Made by a program: the position numbers and the translations under genes. This document shows positions 16,776 through 26,020 of a DNA stretch of 43,629 nt, piece after piece. Source of the stretch: an uncultured Alphaproteobacteria bacterium (GTDB taxonomy: Bacteria > Pseudomonadota > Alphaproteobacteria > RF32 > CAG-239). Numbering within the stretch: position 1 is the first letter of the stretch; each line of letters opens with the position of its first letter. The notes below the pieces were generated by a model, which saw only the letters and a program-made list of their open reading frames with translations, was not told where the DNA came from and searched no databases. The DNA is taken from contig CALXLC010000050.1 in the NCBI GenBank assembly GCA_944389095.1, positions 1-43,629 of the forward strand, read 5' to 3'.

Positions 16776-19700
16776 ATGAGCAATGATAATTTAACACATT
16801 CCGAGAAGTATATCAAAAAAACCAATCGCATTATTCTTGCGATTGGTATTACTTCTTTAATTATTTTTATTTTTGGCGTAATCCTGCTGATTAAGAGCAA
16901 TGGCGAAAATTACGATTATGAAGAGCCTGTTTTTACCGATAATGCCGATGTCCTTAACGAAACGGCGCCCAGTCCGCTGCTGAATAATATTGAGTTTTCA
17001 ACGGTCGAAACCGAAATTCCTCTGACAACAACGCCAGATCCCGTCCCGATGGGACAAGTGATTTTGGGCACCGACGCCAAAAACGTACTTACGCTGGGGA
17101 CGAACGGCAAGGCCGCTGTGCGGATTGTTTCCGTCGAACTGGCAGAACCGCCGGCCGATGGTTTCAGTTATGAAAACGGCTGTAACAACCGTACCCTTTC
17201 CGGAGAAGATACTTGCCATATTACCATGACTTGGGCGCCGGTTGTCGCCGGAAATGTTCAAAATAATTTTGTCATTACCTGGTATGAGACCAGCTTGGGC
17301 GAAGCCAACGCCAAAGCAGCCAAAGTCCCGGTGACCGGTAATGCCGTCAGCAAAGAAGACTGTAATTACTGCGAGCCGCTTCCCGGATCCGAAACGGCGG
17401 TTGGAGAAAGCCCCGAAGCCGTCCGTCAGGCCATCGGCCCGGATGGCAAAGTTATCGGCGCAATTGACGGCGACGGTTATGTCAGGGACGAAAACGGCAA
17501 CATCATCGGCCGCGTTAACAATGAAGGGATGATTCTTGACAAAGACGGCAATGTCATCGGCGTAGCGGAAAATCGCAAGGCCGTTTATGACGAGTTTGGC
17601 AATCTGATAGGCTACGTCAATCCGGACGGTACGGTTGTCGATAAAGACGGCAATATCATCGGTCGTATGCTGCCGGACGGCACTGTTGTCGACTTAAACG
17701 GCAAACCCATTGGCCGGGCGGTGGACACCGGTTTTGTTTATGATAAAGACGGCAATATTATCGGCCGGGTTATGCCCGACGGCACGGTTGTTGACATGGA
17801 CGGCAATGTCATTGGCCGGGTTATGCCCGACGGCACGGTTGTTGACAAAGACGGTAATGTCATCGGCTATGTCACCAAGCCGGGCCGGGTAGCCGTTGAT
17901 GCGGACGGAACCCCGATAGGAGTCGTCATGCCTGACGGTTCCGTCGTGGACACCAACGGCAATGTTGTCGGATATGTTGACGAAAACGGCAATGTGGTCA
18001 AAAAAAATGCCGATAATGTCAAAGGGGTAAAAGGACGTCTGGTTTATGACAAGGACGGCAATGTTATCGGATATGTTGACGAAAACGGAGTCGTTCGTGA
18101 TTTTAACGGCAATGTTATCGGAAGATTGGATGAAAACGGCAACGTTGTTGACAAAGACGGCAATATCATTGGCCGCGTCGGCAAAACCCGCCTTGCTTAT
18201 GACAAGGACGGCAATGTCATCGGCTATGTTGACGAAAATGGTATTGTTCGCGATTTCAATGGCAATATCATCGGCCGGGTAGATGAAAACGGAAATATTA
18301 TTGATAAGGACGGCAACATTATCGGCCGCGTCGGCGAAGAGGTAGAGCTGGCCATCGGGCCGGACGGAAAAGTTATCGGCTATGTCGGAAAAGACGGACG
18401 GGTCTATGATGCCAATGGCAACATTATCGGCTATGTCGACGCCAACGGCAATATTGTGGATGCCGAAGGAAACATCATCGGAACATTGGTTTCCGTCAAT
18501 TTGATTCCGATAACGCCTCAGGGAACTCTGCTCGGAACAATTCAAAACGACGGCACGGTGGAGAACGAGGCAGGCCAGGTCGTCGGCCGCGCTTTACCCA
18601 ACGGCTTGGTCCGGGAACCAAACGGCGCGGGCATTATTGCCAAAACGGTGCGCGGCGGATTTATTGTCGGTTACGGATGCAAACAGATAGGCTATTTGGA
18701 TAAAGACGGCAAAGTCAAAAAAGGCAATGACGATACCGGATTAAAGATAACGCCGGACGGCGTAGTCAAAGATTCCGAAGGACGTTATGTCGGAGAGGTT
18801 GTCAAGACCGGACGTGTCTTTGACCGCCAGTGTCGGCTGTTGGGGTCGGCAGACAGCAACGGAATTGTCAAAGACCGCAACAACCGTTATGTCGGTTGTG
18901 TCAATCCGGACGGAACCGTTTTGAATGAAGACGGTACTTTAATCGGTGCGGTCGGACGCCGCGGTGCTGCGGTGGACTATGACGGCGATTATATCGGCAA
19001 CGTCAATGCCGATAATCTGGTTGTCAATGATGCCAGCCTGCCGGTCGGCTGCGTCGGATTGTACGGCGAAGTTTTCAACAACCGCGGCCTTTATATCGGC
19101 AAGGTCCTGGAAAACAAATATGCCTTTTCTTTGGACGGAACTTATCTCAATCAGGTTAATGCTCACGGTGAGGTTCGGATAGAAGGACAGCCTGCGGCCA
19201 GGGTGACGGCCAATAATCTGGTTCTTAACGAGCGGCGGGCCATCATCGGCAGTTTGATTGATGCCAAGAGCGCCGTTTTGGATGCCTCCGGGCGGTTGAT
19301 GGGTGAAATTTTCCCTGACGGCAACGTTTATAATGCCAAAGGAACGGTATTAGGGCAAATTCACGGAGACGGATTAAATTTTTATAACAATACGTTGGGA
19401 ATACGGCCGCCGCGCGGCGAAGTGATGGATACCAAAGGCCAGTTGATTGGAGTGGCCAATTACGACGGTTCGGTTATCAGCCGTTACGGTGACAATTTGG
19501 GCAGGGTTACCCCCCGCGGCGAATATATTGACCGTAAGGGTGAATATCAGGGGGCCGTTGTCACCCGCGGCGCGGCCATCGGTTATGACGGTTCCTATAT
19601 CGGCTATGCCACGGCTGACGGCAGCGTCATTGACATGGACGGAAAAAATGTGGCTAACAGCACCAGCGATGCCAAAGTAGCCGACAAGGACGGCAATATT

Positions 19701-20345
19701 ATCGGTGAGGTGATCCCTGAAAACATCATGGTCGATATTTGGGGAAATTATAAGGGGCTGCTTAATTCTCTGGGAGATGTCGTTGATTTGAAAGGTGATG
19801 TTGTAACGGCCATTTTGCCGGGAGGATCGACGGATTTGAATTTGAGCCTGTTAAAGCGCGGCGCCGTCATAGATTTTGCCGGAAATTTGATTGGCGCCGT
19901 CATGCCCGACGGCAGCGTCATTAACAGCGCCAATGTTGCGGTCGGCAGGGTTTTGTCCGACGGAAAAGTCATCAGCATTGCCGGAAAACTCATCGGAGAG
20001 GTCATTGACGGCAGCATTGTAATTGACAATGCCGACAAAGTTGTGGGTTACGTAAATTTTGATGGCAAAATTAGCGCTAAAGATGGTAGTATCATAGGCA
20101 GAATGCTGTCCGGCGAACTGGCCATAGATACCAATGACAACATTATCGGCAAGATTTATAAAATCGGTGCTACGATTTTGGGGAATGACGGACAATATCG
20201 GGGACGGCTTGCCGCAGACGGTTCCGTAATTGACCGCGGCGGCAAAAACATCGGCCATATCAAGAGCAACGGCTCTTTTGTGGATTTGGATAAAAAGGTC
20301 GCCGGCTATGTGCTGCACGAAGTCGCGATGAATCGGAGGAATTAA
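16776..20345 (+). CDS. Membrane-anchored giant repeat protein (17-residue repeats) paired with the VirB10 protein
   Basis: A 1189-residue protein. A short cytoplasmic tail and one TM helix (about 18-40) are followed by an Ig-like domain of the ASH / choice-of-anchor D type (about 91-175), with two Cys in a GC...DTC arrangement and the WAPVVAG turn. About 970 residues of a 17-residue repeat follow, consensus DKDGNVIGRVMPDGTVV; the best copies lie at about 219-580 and decay later. The alternating Gly and hydrophobic residues suggest a beta-hairpin rod or solenoid, and DxDG loops could bind calcium. They resemble Pfam DUF3659-type repeats. The next gene carries the same repeats joined to a VirB10 domain. 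This protein may be the inner-membrane half of a split VirB10/DotG-like component; that is inference. Confidence 0.85.
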   Translation: MSNDNLTHSEKYIKKTNRIILAIGITSLIIFIFGVILLIKSNGENYDYEEPVFTDNADVLNETAPSPLLNNIEFSTVETEIPLTTTPDPVPMGQVILGTDAKNVLTLGTNGKAAVRIVSVELAEPPADGFSYENGCNNRTLSGEDTCHITMTWAPVVAGNVQNNFVITWYETSLGEANAKAAKVPVTGNAVSKEDCNYCEPLPGSETAVGESPEAVRQAIGPDGKVIGAIDGDGYVRDENGNIIGRVNNEGMILDKDGNVIGVAENRKAVYDEFGNLIGYVNPDGTVVDKDGNIIGRMLPDGTVVDLNGKPIGRAVDTGFVYDKDGNIIGRVMPDGTVVDMDGNVIGRVMPDGTVVDKDGNVIGYVTKPGRVAVDADGTPIGVVMPDGSVVDTNGNVVGYVDENGNVVKKNADNVKGVKGRLVYDKDGNVIGYVDENGVVRDFNGNVIGRLDENGNVVDKDGNIIGRVGKTRLAYDKDGNVIGYVDENGIVRDFNGNIIGRVDENGNIIDKDGNIIGRVGEEVELAIGPDGKVIGYVGKDGRVYDANGNIIGYVDANGNIVDAEGNIIGTLVSVNLIPITPQGTLLGTIQNDGTVENEAGQVVGRALPNGLVREPNGAGIIAKTVRGGFIVGYGCKQIGYLDKDGKVKKGNDDTGLKITPDGVVKDSEGRYVGEVVKTGRVFDRQCRLLGSADSNGIVKDRNNRYVGCVNPDGTVLNEDGTLIGAVGRRGAAVDYDGDYIGNVNADNLVVNDASLPVGCVGLYGEVFNNRGLYIGKVLENKYAFSLDGTYLNQVNAHGEVRIEGQPAARVTANNLVLNERRAIIGSLIDAKSAVLDASGRLMGEIFPDGNVYNAKGTVLGQIHGDGLNFYNNTLGIRPPRGEVMDTKGQLIGVANYDGSVISRYGDNLGRVTPRGEYIDRKGEYQGAVVTRGAAIGYDGSYIGYATADGSVIDMDGKNVANSTSDAKVADKDGNIIGEVIPENIMVDIWGNYKGLLNSLGDVVDLKGDVVTAILPGGSTDLNLSLLKRGAVIDFAGNLIGAVMPDGSVINSANVAVGRVLSDGKVISIAGKLIGEVIDGSIVIDNADKVVGYVNFDGKISAKDGSIIGRMLSGELAIDTNDNIIGKIYKIGATILGNDGQYRGRLAADGSVIDRGGKNIGHIKSNGSFVDLDKKVAGYVLHEVAMNRRN
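18036..18341 (+). repeat. Two tandem copies of a 153-bp higher-order repeat
   Basis: Two adjacent 153-bp segments (18036-18188 and 18189-18341) each encode three 17-residue units and are nearly identical in protein (R-L-V/A-Y-DKDGNVIGYVDENG...). Single 51-bp units at about 17760-17870 are also almost identical in DNA. This points to recent in-frame duplication within the gene. Confidence 0.85.
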
Positions 20346-20349
20346 AAGG

Positions 20350-23300
20350 GTGCTGAAAAGGACCGGATTGTCGCATATCTGTTCTGTCGCCAAAAAAATG
20401 TTTTTGGCTGCCGGTCTTTGTTTTGTCTTGTCGACGGCAGCGCAGGCACAGGAAATCACGGCAATAGATTTTAACGGCGATTTGTTGGGCAAGGTTATTC
20501 CGGACGGCAAAGTCGTCGGTTTTGACAATCAGCTCATCGGCAACGTGACGGCCGACAGCTTGATTTTAAATTTTGACGGCCGGTTAATTGGCGGCGTCGT
20601 TCCGCAGGGGATTGCCATCGGCAATGATGCGCGTCAGCTCGGCAAGGTAAGCAACGACGGATCTGTCCGCTTGCCCTCGGGACAGGTCGTCGGCAAGGTT
20701 TTGCCCAACGGTTTGGTCGTTAATGATTATTTTGATGTCATCGGGGCCGTATTGTTCCCGGGATTGGTTTATTCTGACGAGGGAAAAACGGTTGGCCGCG
20801 TGACCGGCGACGGCCTGTACACCAATCTCCAGGGACAGCAGATAGGTTTGGTGACGCCGGACGGTTATGCTTACCGGCGCGCCGGCAACGATTATGTTTT
20901 GGACGGACGTCTCATTTCTTCAAAAATGGTGGTTTCTCTAAACGGAGAATTTATCGGCAGCGTCAATCCGGGCGGAACGGTTTCTGATTTCGATTCTCAA
21001 AACATCGGCCATATTAAAGCTAACGGATACGTTTATAATGATGAAAATCAGGTTATCGGAAAAATCGTAAAATCCGGATATGCCTTTGATAATAATGGGT
21101 TTTATCTTGGTTTTGTCACATATAACGGTGAAGTTATTGATAATGAAAAGCTGGTGGGGCGCCTCCGCGCCGACGGTAATATCGTTGACGAAAACAACCG
21201 TGTTATCGGCTACAGTCTGGATATTTCCGCCACGGCAACGGATTTTCAGGGGCGTTATCTGGGACGGCTTATGCCCAACGGCAATCTGGCCCGGGCTAAG
21301 GAATTGTCCGGCCTGATAGGCGCGCGGGGAATAGTGCTTGACGCTTCCGGCAACGCCGTCGGTCAAACGGTTGGCACCGGCCCGGTGTTTGATTTTAAAG
21401 GAACGTTGCGCGGTCATGCTCTGGCCAACGGTGTTGTCATTTCTCTGAACGGAACACCGGTCGGTTATATGGTGCATGACACGGCATATGATTTATCCGG
21501 CCGGATAATCGGAGCCGTTTTGCAAAATCGTCTGGCTTTTTCAAACAATAACAGCCTGTTGGGCCTGAGTGGTATTAACAGCGTGATGACCGACAACGGC
21601 GGCCGTTACTATCTGTCGCCGTTTGGATATGTATTTAATCCGGAGGGCGGTCTGGAAGGAAGCAATCTGCCGTTGACAACGGTTTACAGTCCTTATGGCG
21701 GTGTCGTCGGACAAACGGATTTTACTGGACAGACGCTTAACAACGGCGGCGCCGCTGTCGGACGGCTGAATGCCGGCGGGTATGCCGTCAACGTGCAGAA
21801 TCAATTGGTCGGCAGCATTATTAAAGCAGCTTATACTGTCGGAACCAAACAGTTTCTCGGTCATTTATCCCAAGAAAATTTGGTAATAGATGCCGCGCTG
21901 AGCATTGTTGCCAAAGTGCTGCCGGACAATTCCGTTGTCCAAACCGATACACCCGATTCTCTGGAATATATGCCGCAGATAGGCACGGCCTATAATCAGC
22001 AGGTTGTAACCGATTTTGTCGGAAATTTCAAAGGATATACGGATATCAATGCGAATGTTTATGATTTGAACGGTTCAAAAATCGGCCGGGTTGCCGAACG
22101 CGGATATGTTCTGGACAATAACGGACTGGTTGTCGGCCGGGTTCAAGGCTATGAAAGCGTTGTTAACGATGCCTGCGAATTGGTTGGTGTTTACACGCCG
22201 CGTGGGGATGTTCAGAATTTTCGCGGTGTCTATCTGGGCAAAATGCTTGGAAACGGTCTGCTGATTAGTGACAGCGCCAGCGTGGCCGGTTTTGCCGTGC
22301 GTCAGGCGCCGGTGATTGATTTCAGCGGAAAAATCATCGGTTTCTCCAATCAGGACGGTATTGTCCGTAATTTTGCCGGAGACCGGCTTGGCTGCCTGAG
22401 TCGCCGCGGTCAAATCCGCAATGCCGACAAGCTTTTAACCGGAAGCATTGTTGAATATGCGCCGGCAATTGATTTTCAGGGCAATATTATCGGGCGTGCG
22501 GTCTTGGACGGCACTATTATTGACGAAGAAAATCAAATTGTTGGTTATCAGCAGCCGGACGGAAACATTAATTCCGTTGTGGGGCTGCCGATAGGAAATT
22601 TATTCAAATATACGGTTGCTTTTGATATGGAAAACCGTTTTTTGGGACGTGTCTTGGAGGATGGCAGCGTCATAAACGGCAGTTCTGAAAATGTCGGACA
22701 AGTTGATTTTGAGGGCTATGTTATTTTCAAAGGCGGCAAAATCGGATACGCCCTTTATGACTTTTATGTTTATGATGCTTCCGGAAACCCGGTGGGATAT
22801 ATCAGCCGCAGCGGCGATGTGGTCAGTTTCGGCAATCAGAATTTAGGCGTGATTGACAGAGGCTTTTTGTTGGATGCTTCCGGACAAGTTATCGGTCGCG
22901 GAAATCGGGATTATATGATTCGTAATGAAGATAAAACGATATTGGGCGAATTGCAATTTAACGGCGAAGTGCTTGATGCGCGGCTTGAGGTCGTCGGACA
23001 TTTGGGCCAGGGCGGCGATATTTTAAATCGGAATGACGAGGTTATTGCACATGCCAATGCGTTGCAATATTACAGCAAGGTTGATGCGACGGAAGTCAAC
23101 CGTAAAATGGTGTTTGACAAAGACGGTAATTTTATCGGCTACCTGGATGAAAACGGTAATATTGTTGACCGCAACGGCAACATCATCGGGCATTTGAATG
23201 AAAACGGAATGGCCGTCGATTCTGAAGGCAACGTTATCGGTGAGCCTCTGAATCAAAAAGCCGTTTATGACAAAGAAGGCCGTTTAATCGGAATGGCCGA

Positions 23301-24882
23301 CGAATACGGCAATGTCCGTGACGCCAATGGCAAAATTATCGGCAAGGTAACCGACAATGGCGATGTTGTGGATGCCAACGGCAACATTATCGGCGGTATC
23401 GGCGCAAACTGGTATGAAAAAGCACCGCAACCGATTGCTCCCCGCAAAGAGCAGGATGTTCCGGCCGTAGATGTTCTGGACGGCAAAACCTATCGCAAAT
23501 CTCTGGGAATAGCTTTAACGCCGGACGGCGAGTATCTTGGAGAAATTTTAGAAGACGGCAGTGTTGTCAATGAGCAGGGCCGCATTGTCGGCCGCCGGAT
23601 GCCGGATGGTTTGATTATAGACGAGGACGGCGAATTAATCGGTATTGAAGAGAGTAAAAAGCCGGCTGCCGCTGATGGCGGAATCTTTGTTCCGCCGGGA
23701 ACCTTTGGTGCCGGTGGCGCTTACGGAACCGGTACGGGCCCGGCCGGAAATTTGGGCCCGGGCGGAGGCTATGGCCCCGGTGAGCGATATGACCCGGCCC
23801 GTCAGGCGGCACTGAACGCAGCAATGGCCGAACGCCGCAAAAACATTACCGTCGGCAAAATCAGCAACGGCATGCGCAAAGAAGCCTTTGACGGCATGCA
23901 AAAAGACTGGAGTGAGCAGGGTGTAGGAAAGGTTTTGTCTTCATGGCGTGTTGATTTAAGTGAGATGATATTCGCGGACAAACCGATTCCGGCGGTTATT
24001 TCCCGTGCCATTGACAGTAATCACCCGGCGCCGATTACGGCATTTGTCGAGCGCAATGTTTATGCCGAAGAAGGTCGAAACGTCATTATTCCGGCCGGCA
24101 GCCGCTTAATCGGATCTTTGGGCAGTGTTACGGCATCCAGTGAAGCAACGTCGGAATCGGCCCGTGTCCAGATTACTTGGGAAAGGTTAATTCGTCCTGA
24201 CGGGTCGCTGTTTGTCTTCCAGGGATTAACGGCAGATGCTCAGGGCCGCGGCGGTGCTCTGGGATATGTGGATCAGCAGTTGTTCAAAAAATATACGCTG
24301 CCTGTCTTGACCAGCAGCTTAACCAGCGCCACATCATACTTTATGGCTCCCAAAGAGGAAAGCTCTACCGATAATGAAACGCCGCGCCAGCAGGCCGCAA
24401 ATGATGCGCGTCAAAACTTCCTGAACGAAATGAATCAGGTGTTTGATGAAATACTGGCCGACAAATCCAGCATTCGGCCATTGAGCTATGTGCCGGCCGG
24501 TACCCGCATTATTGTCTTCCCCAATGTTGATTTGTGGCTGCGCACGGTTGAGCGCGATCAGGACGATTCGATGATGCTTGAAAAGCCGACAATTCTGATT
24601 GACGACGGCGAGGCGGCCGCCAGACGCGAAAAATATCTGCGTGAATCGGCCAATCGTTCTTCCGGAACGCCGGTCAGCACCAGCGATGTGGTCTATGATG
24701 CCGACAGTGATGTAGAAGCCCAAAAAGCCACGCCGTTGGTCACGCCGAGAAAGAAGAGCAACAACACCAGTTCGACGGCCGGAACCTACAATCTGGCGCC
24801 GCCTCCGCCGCCGCCCAGCGGGGGCAGCACTTCTTCCGGTTCAAGCAGCAATACGGACAACAGCGTTCCGGCACTGTTCTGA
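20350..24882 (+). CDS. virB10: VirB10/TrbI-family protein with giant N-terminal repeat region
   Basis: A 1510-residue protein, about four times normal VirB10 length. The signal-peptide-like N-terminus ends in AAQAQ (about residue 34). About 1,070 residues of degenerate 17-residue repeats follow (clearest at about 915-1020, KDGNFIGYLDENGNIVDRN), then a Gly/Pro-rich linker (about 1110-1150). The VirB10 beta-barrel domain (about 1162-1410) shows IPAVISRAIDS, EGRNVIIPAGSRLIGS, ITWERLIRPDG and YVPAGTRIIVFPNVDLWLR. The tail is Pro/Ser-rich. VirB10 forms the outer-membrane channel and senses inner-membrane energy. Unlike typical VirB10 there is no cytoplasmic tail with a separate TM; the hydrophobic N-terminus looks cleavable. 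It starts at a GTG behind GGAGG. Confidence 0.9.
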   Translation: MLKRTGLSHICSVAKKMFLAAGLCFVLSTAAQAQEITAIDFNGDLLGKVIPDGKVVGFDNQLIGNVTADSLILNFDGRLIGGVVPQGIAIGNDARQLGKVSNDGSVRLPSGQVVGKVLPNGLVVNDYFDVIGAVLFPGLVYSDEGKTVGRVTGDGLYTNLQGQQIGLVTPDGYAYRRAGNDYVLDGRLISSKMVVSLNGEFIGSVNPGGTVSDFDSQNIGHIKANGYVYNDENQVIGKIVKSGYAFDNNGFYLGFVTYNGEVIDNEKLVGRLRADGNIVDENNRVIGYSLDISATATDFQGRYLGRLMPNGNLARAKELSGLIGARGIVLDASGNAVGQTVGTGPVFDFKGTLRGHALANGVVISLNGTPVGYMVHDTAYDLSGRIIGAVLQNRLAFSNNNSLLGLSGINSVMTDNGGRYYLSPFGYVFNPEGGLEGSNLPLTTVYSPYGGVVGQTDFTGQTLNNGGAAVGRLNAGGYAVNVQNQLVGSIIKAAYTVGTKQFLGHLSQENLVIDAALSIVAKVLPDNSVVQTDTPDSLEYMPQIGTAYNQQVVTDFVGNFKGYTDINANVYDLNGSKIGRVAERGYVLDNNGLVVGRVQGYESVVNDACELVGVYTPRGDVQNFRGVYLGKMLGNGLLISDSASVAGFAVRQAPVIDFSGKIIGFSNQDGIVRNFAGDRLGCLSRRGQIRNADKLLTGSIVEYAPAIDFQGNIIGRAVLDGTIIDEENQIVGYQQPDGNINSVVGLPIGNLFKYTVAFDMENRFLGRVLEDGSVINGSSENVGQVDFEGYVIFKGGKIGYALYDFYVYDASGNPVGYISRSGDVVSFGNQNLGVIDRGFLLDASGQVIGRGNRDYMIRNEDKTILGELQFNGEVLDARLEVVGHLGQGGDILNRNDEVIAHANALQYYSKVDATEVNRKMVFDKDGNFIGYLDENGNIVDRNGNIIGHLNENGMAVDSEGNVIGEPLNQKAVYDKEGRLIGMADEYGNVRDANGKIIGKVTDNGDVVDANGNIIGGIGANWYEKAPQPIAPRKEQDVPAVDVLDGKTYRKSLGIALTPDGEYLGEILEDGSVVNEQGRIVGRRMPDGLIIDEDGELIGIEESKKPAAADGGIFVPPGTFGAGGAYGTGTGPAGNLGPGGGYGPGERYDPARQAALNAAMAERRKNITVGKISNGMRKEAFDGMQKDWSEQGVGKVLSSWRVDLSEMIFADKPIPAVISRAIDSNHPAPITAFVERNVYAEEGRNVIIPAGSRLIGSLGSVTASSEATSESARVQITWERLIRPDGSLFVFQGLTADAQGRGGALGYVDQQLFKKYTLPVLTSSLTSATSYFMAPKEESSTDNETPRQQAANDARQNFLNEMNQVFDEILADKSSIRPLSYVPAGTRIIVFPNVDLWLRTVERDQDDSMMLEKPTILIDDGEAAARREKYLRESANRSSGTPVSTSDVVYDADSDVEAQKATPLVTPRKKSNNTSSTAGTYNLAPPPPPPSGGSTSSGSSSNTDNSVPALF

Positions 24883-24896
24883 TAGGAGATGCAAAG

Positions 24897-25865
24897 ATGT
24901 CTTTTACCGTTTTGGAATCAATTTTGAGACCTTTGTCTTACTGGTATAACCAGGATAATATCGAAGAGGTGGCTATCAACCGCTCCGGTCAGGTTTGGCT
25001 GCGTCTGCGCGGCAAACGGGCTTATCCCTGGGTGATGTATAAAGATGAAAAACTGACAAAGGAATATTTGACAGACCTGCTTTATATTATTGCGAATACT
25101 TACGAACTTCCGTTTGATCCGGTTCAGGGCAACCCCGTCGTTTATGCGACGATTCCCGGCGAACATCGTTTTTCGGCAATTTGCGGACGTAACGTAATGT
25201 ATGATAATGATGACTTAACCGGCGGTGTCGCTTTGACAATTCGCGTGCATGCAGATGATGTTGCTTTCGGATTAGGGGATTATGGTTTAAGTCAGGGAAG
25301 CGGGCTCCATAAAATCAATCCGCTGAAAAATATTAAGGACCCGGAAGATCCGTACGAACGGCTTCTGTTGAGCATCAAACGCGGTGACCACATCTTGGTT
25401 TCCGGTGCAACTTCAACCGGTAAGACCACGTTTTTGAACAATCTGCTGAAAATTTTGGATATCAACAAACGGATTTTGACTATTGAAGATACCCGCGAAT
25501 TGATAGTGCCGCATCCCAACCGCGTCCATATTGTTTTATCCCGTACCGAGCAGACCAATGCTCTGACTTACGCCAAGGTTATCGACTTGGTGGTCCGCTT
25601 TACGCCGGATGCTATTATCGGTGGCGAGATTTCAACCGGAAACGCCGGAGCCATCTGGGAGCTGATGGGGTCAGGCCATGATAACTGTCTGGCAACTATT
25701 CACGCCGAAAGTTCGGAAGCGGCGTATCAGGCTTTTACGGATCGTATTTTGCATACATATCCGACGATTGACCGTAAAAAAACAATTGAAGAAATGCGGC
25801 AGAAATTGCGCGTTGTCCAAATCAACCGCGATGGAAACCTCCGCGCTGTGACCGAAGTAACCTAG
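24897..25865 (+). CDS. virB11: VirB11-family T4SS ATPase
   Basis: A 322-residue protein of typical VirB11 size. The N-terminal domain (EVAINRSGQVWLRL) is followed by the RecA-like domain with Walker A GATSTGKTT (170-178), the Asp box LTIEDTREL, a Walker B-type region (PDAIIGGEIS) and the His box GHDNCLATIHAES. VirB11 is the hexameric cytoplasmic ATPase that switches the system between assembly and secretion. The motif usually written GE-x-R-G reads GEISTG here, a noticeable change. It is the last gene of the plus-strand block, with GGAGA upstream of the ATG and a strong hairpin directly after the stop. Confidence 0.95.
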   Translation: MSFTVLESILRPLSYWYNQDNIEEVAINRSGQVWLRLRGKRAYPWVMYKDEKLTKEYLTDLLYIIANTYELPFDPVQGNPVVYATIPGEHRFSAICGRNVMYDNDDLTGGVALTIRVHADDVAFGLGDYGLSQGSGLHKINPLKNIKDPEDPYERLLLSIKRGDHILVSGATSTGKTTFLNNLLKILDINKRILTIEDTRELIVPHPNRVHIVLSRTEQTNALTYAKVIDLVVRFTPDAIIGGEISTGNAGAIWELMGSGHDNCLATIHAESSEAAYQAFTDRILHTYPTIDRKKTIEEMRQKLRVVQINRDGNLRAVTEVT

Positions 25866-25876
25866 ACGGACATCAA

Positions 25877-25906
25877 AAAAGGCATTGTTTCGAAACAATG
25901 CCTTTT
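25877..25906 (+). terminator. Terminator after virB11
   Basis: A perfect 30-base palindrome forms a 13-bp stem with a four-base loop around TTCGAA, beginning 11 bases after the virB11 stop. It has an A-run on the left and TTTT plus further T's on the right, so it can act in both directions at the convergent junction. Confidence 0.85.
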
Positions 25907-25972
25907 GCAAAATTTAGTAACCATGCATATTGCCGTCTCGCTCAGGCTGAGCCGTACAGCGTTTGAAGCATG

Positions 25973-26000
25973 AAAAAAAACGCCGGATTTATAACCGGCG
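25973..26000 (-). terminator. Terminator of the minus-strand secretin-like operon
   Basis: Read on the minus strand, a GC-rich stem (CGCCGG/CCGGCG) with an eight-base loop is followed by eight T's, 20 bases beyond the stop of the gene at 26021. This is a classical intrinsic terminator. Confidence 0.85.
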
Positions 26001-26020
26001 CTGTAATTAATATTTTTTCG

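Noticed and set aside
17694..18545. Long antisense frame (283 codons) across the 17-residue repeats
   Set aside because: It is a mirror of the 51-bp period; the sense frame has the TM helix, the domain order and operon spacing.
25940..25952. Palindrome GCTCAG-G-CTGAGC between the convergent terminators
   Set aside because: The centre is too small for a hairpin, and nothing else nearby suggests a function.
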